Shown here piece by piece: positions 45,673-54,825 of a stretch of DNA of 64,000 bases (position 1 is its first letter; every line of letters begins with the position of its first letter). The notes under the pieces were generated by a model. It was not told the origin of the DNA. It made no database searches and was given only the letters and a program-made list of their open reading frames with translations. The translations under genes and the position numbers were made by a program. Source of the DNA: Pseudoalteromonas luteoviolacea DSM 6061 (GTDB taxonomy: Bacteria; Pseudomonadota; Gammaproteobacteria; Enterobacterales; Alteromonadaceae); assembly GCF_001625655.1 (NCBI RefSeq), contig NZ_AUYB01000146.1, positions 1 through 64,000 on the forward strand, in the 5' to 3' direction.

Positions 45673-47001
45673 TTAAATATATAGCTTTTCGGTCTTCAGC
45701 ACTTTTTTCAAGTAATGCTTAGTTTCATCGTAAGGCAATCCACTTTGCAAAGCTTCCAACACTCTGTCTGAAGACATGGAGTTGATGACCTTTGCAGCCT
45801 TATTGATATTTCTAGAACCATCGCTATTGAACACCCGAGCAACATTACCAGCCCCAGTATTGTAGGCTGCAATCATACAGTACTTCCTACTGATCGGGTC
45901 TTTTATATTCCGTAAATATCTGTCGTTCAATAAATGCAGATACGCTGTTCCAGCTTCTATATTATTGTTTACAACAAAAAGGTATGGTGCGCTCATTGGT
46001 GCATCAATCTTAAATAAAAAGCGATTGACGTCAACCCCCGCGCTGGTTGGTACAACTTGCATTAACCCATACGCTGGAATATGAGACTTGGCTAATGGGT
46101 TAAAGTGGCTCTCTGTATGCATCACAGCGAGCACTAAGCTAGAATCTATATCGAAGCGTTCACTTTGCTTGGAAATGTGCCCTGTATAGTTTGAGGCTCG
46201 CTTCTTAGCTAAGCTGCCTTGTGGTAGCTTAACGGTTACCTTAGTCACCTTCTCGTCATTTTGTCCGGCAATTTGTCTGACAGATTGTGCCAAGTTTTGA
46301 ATCCGCTTGATCTCTAATTGATCTAGCTTAGCTTTATCCCCATTCAACTTTTCAATAACTTTACTTTCATCTCCTTGCGAAAGCGCAAGTTGTTCGTCGG
46401 CTTGTCTATCTAATAGTTGCTTTTGCTCAATCGTCTGCTGCTTTATTTTTGCCTTAGCATCAATAATTGCATTAACTTTGAGGCTTCTATCAATTTTATA
46501 AGCATCAGTAGAGGCTTCACTGATCTTTGCTTGTTCGCCGTTTAAAAAGCTCTGTAATACCGCATTTTCAGATTGCCTAAAACGTTCAAATTCGCGTTTG
46601 ATTTCAGCTTCTGAAGGTGCACCTTCTCCATCATGGCGAATACTTAAAACTAACTCGTTATTTTCAAAGTCAATTTCAAGGCGCGATAAGCTGTCTTCAG
46701 AATAAGCGACATATTCACTGCGAGACGCCACTTTGGCCTCTCCCCAATGTTTAATTAACTCATCCCTAAATGCATCATATTCAGCCAAATGCTGCTCAAC
46801 AAACTGTTCATACTCACCTAAGTGCTCAGCTTTAAACTGTTCAAATTCACTGCTGTATTCACTATCTCTAGGTGAGGTCTGGGATTTGCTGTCATAGCCT
46901 CGCATTTCCTTTGACAGTTCGTCAAAAGGCGATGTACTGTTGGCATAAACAACACCAGCAACCAGTTGAGACAAAATAGTCAATGCTAGTACTTTCTTCA
47001 C
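45673..47001 (-). CDS. MltC-like lytic murein transglycosylase
   Basis: 442 residues, GTG start with AAGGA upstream. Signal peptide about 1-20 without a lipobox, unlike lipoprotein MltC. Residues 52-84 hold three tandem 11-residue units (EFEQFKAEHLG, EYEQFVEQHLA, EYDAFRDELIK). A DUF3393 domain (about 95-250) precedes the SLT domain (about 290-430) with catalytic Glu in MHTESHFNPLA, then GLMQVVP and AAYNTGAGNVARVF. It should cleave glycan strands in the periplasm. It follows an LPP20 lipoprotein gene after an attenuator-like hairpin. Confidence 0.9.
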   Translation of the reverse strand: MKKVLALTILSQLVAGVVYANSTSPFDELSKEMRGYDSKSQTSPRDSEYSSEFEQFKAEHLGEYEQFVEQHLAEYDAFRDELIKHWGEAKVASRSEYVAYSEDSLSRLEIDFENNELVLSIRHDGEGAPSEAEIKREFERFRQSENAVLQSFLNGEQAKISEASTDAYKIDRSLKVNAIIDAKAKIKQQTIEQKQLLDRQADEQLALSQGDESKVIEKLNGDKAKLDQLEIKRIQNLAQSVRQIAGQNDEKVTKVTVKLPQGSLAKKRASNYTGHISKQSERFDIDSSLVLAVMHTESHFNPLAKSHIPAYGLMQVVPTSAGVDVNRFLFKIDAPMSAPYLFVVNNNIEAGTAYLHLLNDRYLRNIKDPISRKYCMIAAYNTGAGNVARVFNSDGSRNINKAAKVINSMSSDRVLEALQSGLPYDETKHYLKKVLKTEKLYI

Positions 47002-47021
47002 TTTTTAATCCTTACAAGCAA

Positions 47022-47045
47022 AAAACGCACCCAAAGGCGCGTTTT
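47022..47045 (-). terminator. Hairpin between LPP20 gene and transglycosylase gene
   Basis: 10-bp stem with one G-T pair in minus-strand RNA, followed by TTGC after the T's. Its arms overlap the start of the gap after 47047, so it may be a partial terminator. Confidence 0.7.
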
Positions 47046-47046
47046 A

Positions 47047-47625
47047 TTAATTCGTCAATCTAGCAATCTCTTTTTCAAGATCTTTTTCAGCTTTGTAAGC
47101 TTTAAACTCTTGATATAGGAACTTTTCATCTTGTGGATTAATGTCTTTTTTACTTTCTTTAATAACATCTTTAAATAAAGACTGTGTTAGTTGAGGTGAT
47201 AGCACAACTAGAGAACAGTAATAGTCTTTTCCAGCAATTTCTACAACGTCAGCTTTGTTTACGCGTGAACCACGAAGTGTTTGTTTAGTCAATTGTTTTG
47301 ATACAGAGCTGAATGTAGAACCCACAGTCGTCTCATCATTTGCATCCGTTCTATTTGCAAACGTTTTATCCAAACCTTCAATACGTGTTTCGATTTGTTG
47401 CGCTAACGCTAAACGCGCATTTGCTACGGAACTCTTTTGATCAATAGAGATATTACCAGAAAATTTTACACAATCCGCAGCCGCAATGCCGTTCTCAATA
47501 GTTGGATTGAGTACCCAATCAGGTATATTTACTTTTGATTGAGAGGCAGACTGCTCTTTTGTTGAGCTACACCCTGCCAATATCCCTGTAACAAGCACTG
47601 TAGTAAGTAGCGATTTAAGTTTCAT
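47047..47625 (-). CDS. LPP20-family lipoprotein
   Basis: 192 residues. Lipobox LAGC, lipidated Cys19; Ser at +2 predicts the outer membrane. The mature part has the LPP20 pattern: IPDWVLNP, then a long helix starting SSVANARLALAQQIETRIEG and a Tyr-Cys strand (KDYYCSLVVL). Relatives include Helicobacter Lpp20 and the FlgP flagellar lipoproteins. GGAAAAC precedes the ATG. A second LPP20 protein is encoded by the divergent operon at 50116. Confidence 0.85.
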   Translation of the reverse strand: MKLKSLLTTVLVTGILAGCSSTKEQSASQSKVNIPDWVLNPTIENGIAAADCVKFSGNISIDQKSSVANARLALAQQIETRIEGLDKTFANRTDANDETTVGSTFSSVSKQLTKQTLRGSRVNKADVVEIAGKDYYCSLVVLSPQLTQSLFKDVIKESKKDINPQDEKFLYQEFKAYKAEKDLEKEIARLTN

Positions 47626-47818
47626 GGTGTTTTCCTTCGTCAGATTAATTGCCTAAAGCGATGATTTAAATTTATCAAAAGGCTGAGCCAATTACAGTAA
47701 TAAATTGTAAGAACGATTTTTTACAACTTTGTTCTTTAAAAAAACTAAAAAAATCTTAAACTTGGAGACAATATAACTGAAATTGTTGGTATAGTCACCG
47801 ATATGTTTTTTACAAGTC

Positions 47819-49540
47819 ATGGATGTCAACGTGCAATCTAGTGTTTTTAATCATTTTTATCTTGCCACATGTCTATTGTGCTTATCTTTGTTGGCGGGCT
47901 GCCAATCCACGCCCGCAAATAAAAGCGCCATTCTTTTAGCGCAACAAGGCAATTTTGAATCGGCAAAACAGGCAATCAGAACTGATTACTCTCCTAATGG
48001 GAAGAGCAAACTGTTGCATTATTTGGAGTTGGGGATGCTGAATCACTTGCAAGGTAATTACGAGCGTAGCAATGTGCTTCTTAGTGAAGCCCAAGATATC
48101 ATTGAGGCGCAATATACCATCAGTGTGGTTGAATCTGCGGTTGCTTTGGTAAGTGGTCCGACTTACACAACATATGCAGGTAAGATTTATCATCGTCCCC
48201 TTATTAATCTATACAAAGCACTTAATTATAATGCGCTAGCAAATCGTGCCGGTCCAAATAAGCAGCAATACTTAGACTCCGCTATGGTAGAAATGAGACA
48301 ACTTGATACCTACCTTAGTAATTTAAAAGAGCAAACAGGGGGCTACAACAGTGCTGGTGACAACGAACCGACTTCGGATGATTTGACCAATAGAATATAC
48401 AGGCTGATCCAGCCAATCTTTGCACCTAATGACTTACTCGTTAATATCGATTACAAAGATGATGCCTTTGCTCATTACGTCAGTGGTGTACTATTCGAGC
48501 GTAGTAATGAATTGGACTCAGCTAGAATACAATACCAAAGAGCACTTGGTGCATTTGAAAATGGCTTTACGAAACAATACAACCTCAATGACAAAAAAAT
48601 TGTTTCCCAAGTTCATACGGACTTAATTCGCGTCATGACTAAAGCAGGAGGCTACAAAAATGAAATTCGCAAACTGAATAAAAAATTAGATAAAGCACCT
48701 AGCGTCACAAAAACACCTCTGCTCAATGTAATTCAAAATGTCGGTATTGGCCCGCAACGAAAAGAGTTTAATTTGCTGCTAAAAGCAGATCATGAATCCA
48801 AAGCCTTGGTCATGACACCAATTCTTTGGGGAACCGAAAAAGAACGCAGGGCCCAAATGAAGTGGTTCCAGATGCTGTTTGCCGACACCAGCGTTTTCGA
48901 CATTGTACAAAACTATGCAATGGGAGACATTGGAGACGTCGCTATGGGCGCCCTGACGAAGCGAATTCCCCTAGGCCCCCTTTGGGATGATGCGCAGGAC
49001 GTTGGCCTTGTTCAAGCACTAGAATATGGTAGCCGCATTTCTGTCACCTACCTTGAACCATTGCAGCAACAGGTCAAAAGCGCAGAAGTCTGGGTCAATG
49101 GTAAGAAAACAGCAGAATTAGACAAAATTTATTCAGTGAGCTTGTTGACACTACAAGATGCATTAAGAAATGCAAACTCAGAAATCCAAGTCGCTTTAAC
49201 AAGAGAAATCATCAAAGCAATCACCGCACAAAAAACCATTAACGCAACAGGGTTAGACCAATCATTTGCCGGATTTGCAAAGTTTGCGACTTCGGTTGTT
49301 AATGCGGTTACAGCTTCGGCTGACTTAAGACAGTGGCAGTCGCTGCCAGCACAAATCAACTATGCACAGATACCGCTCTCTAAAGGAACCTATGAGATTA
49401 CTTTAAAAACACACCTGAGCTCAGGAAAAGTAATTGAGCAATCCGAAGCGGTTACTGTATCAGACAACATAACGCTGTGGCACACCCGCACGTTCTTACA
49501 GCAGTCTCGTGTTACTGCACCAGAATCAACTTTTTTATAA
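47819..49540 (+). CDS. COG3014-family lipoprotein
   Basis: 573 residues. Lipobox LLAGC, lipidated Cys28. Residues 35-300 are helical with TPR-like character (QGNFESAKQAI, HLQGNYERSNVLLSEAQDI); the block RPLINLYKALNYNALAN is typical of COG3014. The C-terminal part is mixed and ends in a beta-sandwich-like stretch. Function unknown. No clear Shine-Dalgarno at the ATG; GTG 47831 is possible. It is first in a three-lipoprotein operon, with the LpoB-like gene 13 bp downstream, as in other genomes where these families travel together. Confidence 0.8.
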   Translation: MDVNVQSSVFNHFYLATCLLCLSLLAGCQSTPANKSAILLAQQGNFESAKQAIRTDYSPNGKSKLLHYLELGMLNHLQGNYERSNVLLSEAQDIIEAQYTISVVESAVALVSGPTYTTYAGKIYHRPLINLYKALNYNALANRAGPNKQQYLDSAMVEMRQLDTYLSNLKEQTGGYNSAGDNEPTSDDLTNRIYRLIQPIFAPNDLLVNIDYKDDAFAHYVSGVLFERSNELDSARIQYQRALGAFENGFTKQYNLNDKKIVSQVHTDLIRVMTKAGGYKNEIRKLNKKLDKAPSVTKTPLLNVIQNVGIGPQRKEFNLLLKADHESKALVMTPILWGTEKERRAQMKWFQMLFADTSVFDIVQNYAMGDIGDVAMGALTKRIPLGPLWDDAQDVGLVQALEYGSRISVTYLEPLQQQVKSAEVWVNGKKTAELDKIYSVSLLTLQDALRNANSEIQVALTREIIKAITAQKTINATGLDQSFAGFAKFATSVVNAVTASADLRQWQSLPAQINYAQIPLSKGTYEITLKTHLSSGKVIEQSEAVTVSDNITLWHTRTFLQQSRVTAPESTFL

Positions 49541-49553
49541 TGGAAAAAATGTT

Positions 49554-50168
49554 ATGAAATGTAATAAAACCTTGCTAAAAATCACACCACTCATTGTCGC
49601 ATGCACACTAGCTGTATCAGGTTGCTCTTCAACCAAAGTACAAAGAGTAGATGCAAATCAAGAGGTTGCATTATCTGACAAATGGAACGGAAAGGACTCA
49701 CAACTCGTTGCTGAAGCCATGATCAATGACATGTTAAGCTTCCCATGGGTTAACGATCACTTACAAAAAGAAGGTCAAAGACCTGCTATCATCATTCAGT
49801 CGGTACGCAATAAGTCACATCAACATATTGCGGTGGATACGTTCTTAAACGATCTAAAGCGTTCTATTTTGCGCAGCGGTCAAGCTGACTTTGTTGCGAA
49901 TAAAGACGTTCGATTAGAGATCCGCGAAGAGCGAAAAGATCAAGAGCTTAACTCAAGCCTTGAAACGCAAAATGAGATGGGCCAAGAGCAAGGAGCTGAC
50001 TATGCACTTTCTGGCACCATTAATTCATTTGTCGACGAACAAGGCGGCAGCCGAGTGACTTTCTACCAGGTTGATTTACGCCTAATTGATATGACATCAA
50101 ACCGTGAGGTATGGAATGGACAAAAGAAAATTCAAAAACTGCAGGAACGTTCACGTTTTGGCTTCTAA
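49554..50168 (+). CDS. LpoB-like penicillin-binding protein activator
   Basis: 204 residues. The ATG at 49554 gives a classic lipoprotein leader (AVSGC, lipidated Cys24, Ser at +2); the frame opens 15 codons earlier inside the previous gene. The mature domain has the LpoB/COG3417 fold: LVAEAMINDMLSFPW, PAIIIQSVRNKSHQHI and ADYALSGTINSFVDEQG, with YQVDLRLIDMTSNREVWNGQKKI at the end. In E. coli LpoB activates PBP1b from the outer membrane. Here the context, COG3014 before and LPP20 behind, suggests a dedicated complex instead, but PBP activation cannot be excluded. Confidence 0.85.
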   Translation: MKCNKTLLKITPLIVACTLAVSGCSSTKVQRVDANQEVALSDKWNGKDSQLVAEAMINDMLSFPWVNDHLQKEGQRPAIIIQSVRNKSHQHIAVDTFLNDLKRSILRSGQADFVANKDVRLEIREERKDQELNSSLETQNEMGQEQGADYALSGTINSFVDEQGGSRVTFYQVDLRLIDMTSNREVWNGQKKIQKLQERSRFGF

Positions 50169-51153
50169 ATCACTCGTTGCTGCATTGATAAGCGTATCTG
50201 TGTTAACTGGCTGTAAATCAAATTCAGCCAGTCAGCATACTGTGAGTGCTACACCTCAATGGACCTCTGTAACACCCACATCTAATTATATGGTTTATGG
50301 TGTAGGAACCGCTCAAAACACTGGAGATATGCAACAAGCTAAACTCGCAGCACAGGAGTCAGCTCGTTTAGCTCTTGCAAAACAACTAAACGTTACAATA
50401 TCTGCGAATACGACTATCAAGCAACAAGCTGATGACAAGTCTATGACTTTTCATATTGATGAGCTTATTCAGTCCAAAGTGCCTAGCATACAACTTCAGG
50501 GCGTAAAAATTGAAGATGAGTATTTTAATACTCAGCAACAGACTGCATACGCGCTCGCTGCTTTCAATCGCACAGAAGCAGTTATGCAAACTGAATTGTC
50601 TATCAACTCATTAGATGACGAAATTACTCAGTTTAATTTACAAAGTGCGGGTAATAAAACGCTGATTTTAAAACGTGCTGTGGCGTTAAAAGAACTTGTT
50701 GTAAAACGCAGTAAGCTCAATCAATACCTTAGTATGCTTCAGACTGCTCATGTTGCAATGCCTAGCACCGTCCGTAACCAACAGGCATTGGCCGACGAAA
50801 TATTGAATAGCATTAGCTTCAGTATTTCAGCTGATAGCGATAAACATGGCAAAGTAAGAGATTTACTTGCTCGCGCACTTACCAGTCAAGGTATTAAAAT
50901 CACAGAACAAAACGCCGATTTTGCGCTGCAATTTCGAGTTGATTGGCAAGAGATGCATAAGTCCGGAACTTACTACAGTCTCGCAGAGAGCTTCCTTGTT
51001 ATCACTGAGGCGGGAGAAGAAAAAGCACACTTTAATGCAAAAGTTAAGGCAGCCTCTAGTTTCCAAGATACCGCCAAAAGTAATGCCATGGGTAAACTTG
51101 CAAGTAAACTCGGTCAACAATTAGCTAAATTTGTTGTCACCGGTGAATCTTAA
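50116..51153 (+). CDS. LPP20-family lipoprotein, long
   Basis: 345 residues from ATG 50116, with GAGG six bases upstream; a TTG at 50158 would give a more usual 19-residue leader and only 11 bp of overlap with the LpoB-like gene. In either case the lipobox is VLTGC (Cys33 from 50116). The mature N-terminal half is LPP20-like (YMVYGVGTAQNTGDMQQAKLAAQESARLALAKQL). The C-terminal half has a second alpha/beta domain of about 120 residues, with SISADSDKHGKVRDLLARAL. Last gene of the operon, closed by a strong terminator. Confidence 0.8.
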   Translation: MDKRKFKNCRNVHVLASKSLVAALISVSVLTGCKSNSASQHTVSATPQWTSVTPTSNYMVYGVGTAQNTGDMQQAKLAAQESARLALAKQLNVTISANTTIKQQADDKSMTFHIDELIQSKVPSIQLQGVKIEDEYFNTQQQTAYALAAFNRTEAVMQTELSINSLDDEITQFNLQSAGNKTLILKRAVALKELVVKRSKLNQYLSMLQTAHVAMPSTVRNQQALADEILNSISFSISADSDKHGKVRDLLARALTSQGIKITEQNADFALQFRVDWQEMHKSGTYYSLAESFLVITEAGEEKAHFNAKVKAASSFQDTAKSNAMGKLASKLGQQLAKFVVTGES

Positions 51154-51155
51154 AT

Positions 51156-51179
51156 AAAAAAGGCCGATAGGCCTTTTTT
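51156..51179. terminator. Bidirectional intrinsic terminator
   Basis: Perfect 10-bp stem AAAAAAGGCC / GGCCTTTTTT with a GATA loop between the lipoprotein operon and convergent yejK. Confidence 0.95.
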
Positions 51180-52188
51180 AATTCTCTTGTGAGTACTTTT
51201 CTAACTGATCTTTCAGGTTTGGTGGTACACCCTTGATAGTAAGGGTGTCATTAACTGGGTCATACACCACTCTTTCACCCAAGTGTTTGCGCTCAAAACC
51301 AACACTGACACCACCGCCCATGCCAGAAAACTTCACCATCGCTGTTACAGTCTTTTTGTCTAGAGGAAAAGACTCTTCCAATTCGTAACCTTGCTCCTTA
51401 TAAAAATCTTCAAATTGAACGTCAGAAGACTTAGATAAAGTACCAGATAACCCCTCGATATCAGCATCTTCGCCACTGTTGATACAATCATTACAGTAGT
51501 CAAAAACTTCTTTTCGGATACCATCTTTTTCAGCTTTATCAAACTGTTGTTCAGACAAGTAATCTTCAACAGCATGTAACATCGTTTGAGATTGCTGCTT
51601 AGGGTCTACGCCCTCTGCACAACCTAAGAAATCTAAAAAGAAGTCAGCAACTTTACGCCCTGCCCTTCCTTTAATAAATGAAATATAACGGTTTTCGTCT
51701 GCTTGTGTATCCCAAGCAGTGAGATCAATGCGAGCTGCTAATTGCATCCTTGAAATATCTAGGTGTCTAGAGCTTGCCAAATCCAGTTCAGAGGTAATCG
51801 AGTAGTGCTCTTTGATGCTAATTTGCGCAATCAGCATATAATCGCAACCTACGTATTGGTAATGGCAAAAAACTAAATAACCCGTTTCGTGAAATGCATA
51901 TTTATTTAGCTCTTCTTTTAGCACCTCTGTCGCTTGTTGCGTCATGTGCCAAAACCCAAGCTCACTATTACGATAACTTTGCATTGCAGAAGCCACGGTA
52001 CTATTTTTATCACCGTCAAATGCACAGTAACCTTTACCCGGTTTACCATTATATGCATGGTGTAATTGTTCGATAAAAACGTTTACACGATCGTTAATCA
52101 CCATTTCATTTTCGCGTAAATGGATCTCTGTTTCTTCGTCACGCTTGTCTACATAATGTACAACAAGCTTTTTCACCTCAATGCTCAT
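51178..52188 (-). CDS. yejK: Nucleoid-associated protein YejK (NdpA)
   Basis: 336 residues from ATG 52188, matching the 335 of E. coli; the frame runs 36 codons further upstream with no similarity. Binds the nucleoid. YLSFIKG-like YISFIKGRAGRKVADFF, LDISRMQLAARIDLTAW and the C-terminal DTLTIKGVPPNLKDQL are characteristic. Divergent from yejL, 66 bp apart. Confidence 0.95.
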   Translation of the reverse strand: MSIEVKKLVVHYVDKRDEETEIHLRENEMVINDRVNVFIEQLHHAYNGKPGKGYCAFDGDKNSTVASAMQSYRNSELGFWHMTQQATEVLKEELNKYAFHETGYLVFCHYQYVGCDYMLIAQISIKEHYSITSELDLASSRHLDISRMQLAARIDLTAWDTQADENRYISFIKGRAGRKVADFFLDFLGCAEGVDPKQQSQTMLHAVEDYLSEQQFDKAEKDGIRKEVFDYCNDCINSGEDADIEGLSGTLSKSSDVQFEDFYKEQGYELEESFPLDKKTVTAMVKFSGMGGGVSVGFERKHLGERVVYDPVNDTLTIKGVPPNLKDQLEKYSQEN

Positions 52189-52254
52189 CTTTGTTTTTAA
52201 CGCCTCTGGTGTTAGAATATGAAGAATTGTAACTCTATTAATTTGAACCAACCG

Positions 52255-52467
52255 ATGCCAATTCAGTCTAAATATTCCAATGAACAAGTAGAACAAATTG
52301 TTGATAGTTTAATCAATGTACTCCAAGAGCACAAAGCACCTGTCGATTTGAGTCTAATGTGTTTAGGAAATTCTATCACGCACATAGTAAAAGAACATGT
52401 GCCAGAGACTAAAAGACAGGAAGTTGCTGAAAATTTCGCTAAGGCGCTTATTCAATCGGTAAAATAA
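52255..52467 (+). CDS. yejL: YejL (DUF1414) protein
   Basis: 70 residues. MPIQSKYSNEQVEQIVDSL and HKAPVDLSLMCLGNSIT align with E. coli YejL from its first residue, so ATG 52255 is taken rather than 52219. Function unknown. Four bases separate it from yejM. Confidence 0.95.
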   Translation: MPIQSKYSNEQVEQIVDSLINVLQEHKAPVDLSLMCLGNSITHIVKEHVPETKRQEVAENFAKALIQSVK

Positions 52468-52471
52468 CGGA

Positions 52472-53968
52472 ATGAATCTCACACCACACAGTCCTTTTTC
52501 GTCAAAAGCGAGTCAACTATTAAGTTGGGGGCACTGGTTTACCTTTGCTAATATTGGGTTAGTGCTTGTTATTGCACTAACTTATCTAGCAGCGGACTCT
52601 GCACCAAACAGTATTGCTGGTTGGGCTTATATGCTCGTCACATGGCTAAGTCACACTAGTTTTATTACTTTTTGTGCGTTTGTGCTCACCGTATTCCCAT
52701 TAAGCTTAGTGTTCCCCTATCCGAGGCACATCAGAGGGATGGCGGCCATTATCGCAACTCTCGGTATTCTCACGTTGTGTTTAGATGCGTTTGTGTATTA
52801 CCAACAGGGTTACCATATTAGTTTGCAATCTCTGCCCGAGATAGTCTCTCTTTTAGTTGGTATGATCAATGGCTTATCATTTGCCACCGCGCTATTTTTA
52901 ATTCTCTTAGTCGCAGCCATTCTGACCTTTGAGCTGATTGTTGGAAATCATGCTTGGCGCCACCTAGAACAGCTTAAATCTTATAAGTTCCCTAGGTACG
53001 CAACCGGTGTGCTTGTTAGTTGCTTTGCTATCAGTCACTTAATGCATGTTTGGGCGGATGCAAATAACTATTTTGACATCACTAAGCAAGATAACGTTTT
53101 GCCTTTGTCCTACCCGACAACAGCAAAAACTTTGCTCGCAAGGCATGAGCTACTTGATTTAAACGAGTATCAACAAGCAAGAACCGTTCGTTTGGAAAAC
53201 GCGACCACCAACTATCAACTGCCTGCTAATTTACCAGCGTGTGAATTTAATGCTGAACCAGTCGAAATTGTTGTTTTAACTGAGCCGCTCGACACTGATA
53301 ACTCACTGTTTTCCGATAAGGCATGGTTTACACAGACACAGTTACTGGTACCTACAAACACGTTAGATCAGTATTTTAACTTGGTTTATGGTTTACCTGC
53401 TTATTACCGCAGCACAGTAACAGAAAGGCGGCTAACCCCAGTATGGAACACAGCTAATACGCTCTCTATTTCTGGTGCTACACCGTTCGATTATCTTGAA
53501 CAAGATATTGAACACAGCAAAGTGTCGTTTTTGTTCTCCCCTAAGATGCCAGAGGTGAATGAAGACAAAAATTATATCGTGATTGAAAAAAGTATAGATA
53601 AGTCGATTGTGGCACAAACAAAACTGCACACAAACTTACCTTATTTTTCCAATCATAATGGCCTGATGCAAGGCAATGATATTATGATGACCTTGCTAGA
53701 CCAACACTTTAATTGCGGTGCATTGGCACAGCAGACAATGCTTGGCAATGTTGTTGGCTCAGAATCCGTAAACCAAGGTGTAAATTATTCTCAAGGTGTT
53801 TTGATTGCCTACAAGAAAGACAGGATTATATTGGTCAATCATGATGGTAGTCATAAGCAAATCTCAGCCAAAGAGGGATTTCATTTAGACCAAAAGCTGG
53901 ATACTCCTTTCTTAGTTCAAAGTATCAAACGACTAAAGCAGTTTACAGGTAAAGCATCTGGCCTTTAG
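52472..53968 (+). CDS. YejM/LapC-like membrane protein with shortened C-domain
   Basis: 498 residues against 586 for E. coli YejM (PbgA, LapC), which senses LPS and restrains LpxC proteolysis. Five N-terminal membrane helices (about 18-42, 52-80, 87-108, 122-155, 176-196) of the DUF3413 type are kept. The periplasmic sulfatase-like domain is reduced: after the linker (200-260) the expected TVDGLNYSR-type metal-site strand is replaced by EIVVLTEPLD, and later motifs are hard to align. Order yejK-yejL-yejM and position support orthology; the altered domain suggests a regulatory rather than enzymatic role. A stem-loop overlaps its stop codon. Confidence 0.82.
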   Translation: MNLTPHSPFSSKASQLLSWGHWFTFANIGLVLVIALTYLAADSAPNSIAGWAYMLVTWLSHTSFITFCAFVLTVFPLSLVFPYPRHIRGMAAIIATLGILTLCLDAFVYYQQGYHISLQSLPEIVSLLVGMINGLSFATALFLILLVAAILTFELIVGNHAWRHLEQLKSYKFPRYATGVLVSCFAISHLMHVWADANNYFDITKQDNVLPLSYPTTAKTLLARHELLDLNEYQQARTVRLENATTNYQLPANLPACEFNAEPVEIVVLTEPLDTDNSLFSDKAWFTQTQLLVPTNTLDQYFNLVYGLPAYYRSTVTERRLTPVWNTANTLSISGATPFDYLEQDIEHSKVSFLFSPKMPEVNEDKNYIVIEKSIDKSIVAQTKLHTNLPYFSNHNGLMQGNDIMMTLLDQHFNCGALAQQTMLGNVVGSESVNQGVNYSQGVLIAYKKDRIILVNHDGSHKQISAKEGFHLDQKLDTPFLVQSIKRLKQFTGKASGL

Positions 53969-53977
53969 GCCAGTTGC

Positions 53978-54012
53978 TTATTAATATATCCATATTTAAT
54001 ATATATTAATAA
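53978..54012. repeat. 12-bp perfect AT-only inverted repeat
   Basis: TTATTAATATAT and ATATATTAATAA are separated by 11 bases, directly after the hairpin CTGGCC/GGCCAG that overlaps the yejM stop (53958-53973). The hairpin plus TTGCTTATT may terminate yejLM; the AT repeat then lies in the next leader. Confidence 0.7.
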
Positions 54013-54103
54013 ACACGTTGTTTTTTACGCTTATTTTATTGCTGCCTTTTTAATCTTTGTCGTCTATATTTATAAATCAGGTAACAACAAGGAAGCTTCA
54101 GCA

Positions 54104-54577
54104 ATGACATCACTCAGGTTATTTTTTATACTTTTAATACCATTATTTTGTAGCGCAAAGTCTACAGTCACGTATTATAAATGTGTTACCGATAAAAGCA
54201 CCGTTTTCAGTCAGCACCCTTGCTCTAATTCTGCTCAACAATTAACGCTTACACATTCTGATCCACAAGCGAAAGTGCCATCTGAACAGCATTATAAAAC
54301 CCTTAATGCGCTTGAAAAACGACAGATCATTCGCAACCTGAAAAATGCACTAAGGGCCAAGAAGCAACATGCTGCAATCCTAGGACGAAAGCGAGATGAA
54401 GCTGCAAGAGAGCAACAGCGCAGAGTTACGCGACTAATGGATGATGAAAAACGCAAAGCAACAGTAAAAGATGTAAAACAACAACTTAAGTCAATCAATA
54501 AAGACTATTTGAAACAAGTAAAAGTACTCAATAAAGAAATTGCACAAATAGAGAAAAAGTTAAAAAGAATGGAGTAG
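54104..54577 (+). CDS. DUF4124-like secreted coiled-coil protein
   Basis: 157 residues with a signal peptide (about 1-19). YYKCVTDKSTVFSQHPC resembles the DUF4124 start (two cysteines framing a short beta hairpin). The remaining 100 residues are a highly charged helix, Lys/Arg/Gln-rich (AREQQRRVTRLMDDEKRK), surely a coiled coil. Function unknown. AAGGAAG lies about ten bases before the ATG. Alone. Confidence 0.7.
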   Translation: MTSLRLFFILLIPLFCSAKSTVTYYKCVTDKSTVFSQHPCSNSAQQLTLTHSDPQAKVPSEQHYKTLNALEKRQIIRNLKNALRAKKQHAAILGRKRDEAAREQQRRVTRLMDDEKRKATVKDVKQQLKSINKDYLKQVKVLNKEIAQIEKKLKRME

Positions 54578-54825
54578 CGTTATCTACAAGATATCAAAAG
54601 CACTGCTGTTGCCCTGCTACACTCTCAATGAAATTTGCCTTAATAAATGTTGTCATAATTGTTTTGTATCTTAATTGAGCTTTACATTTAAGTTTGCTAA
54701 CTGAAGAACTTTCGGGCTAGAGTAGACAATAACTTCATTTGTATCAAACAATAACGGAATTAATCCACAAATATAGTGCTACCGTTTATTGGGATATTCT
54801 GCTCAACAGCATGCAAGGAGGCTAT

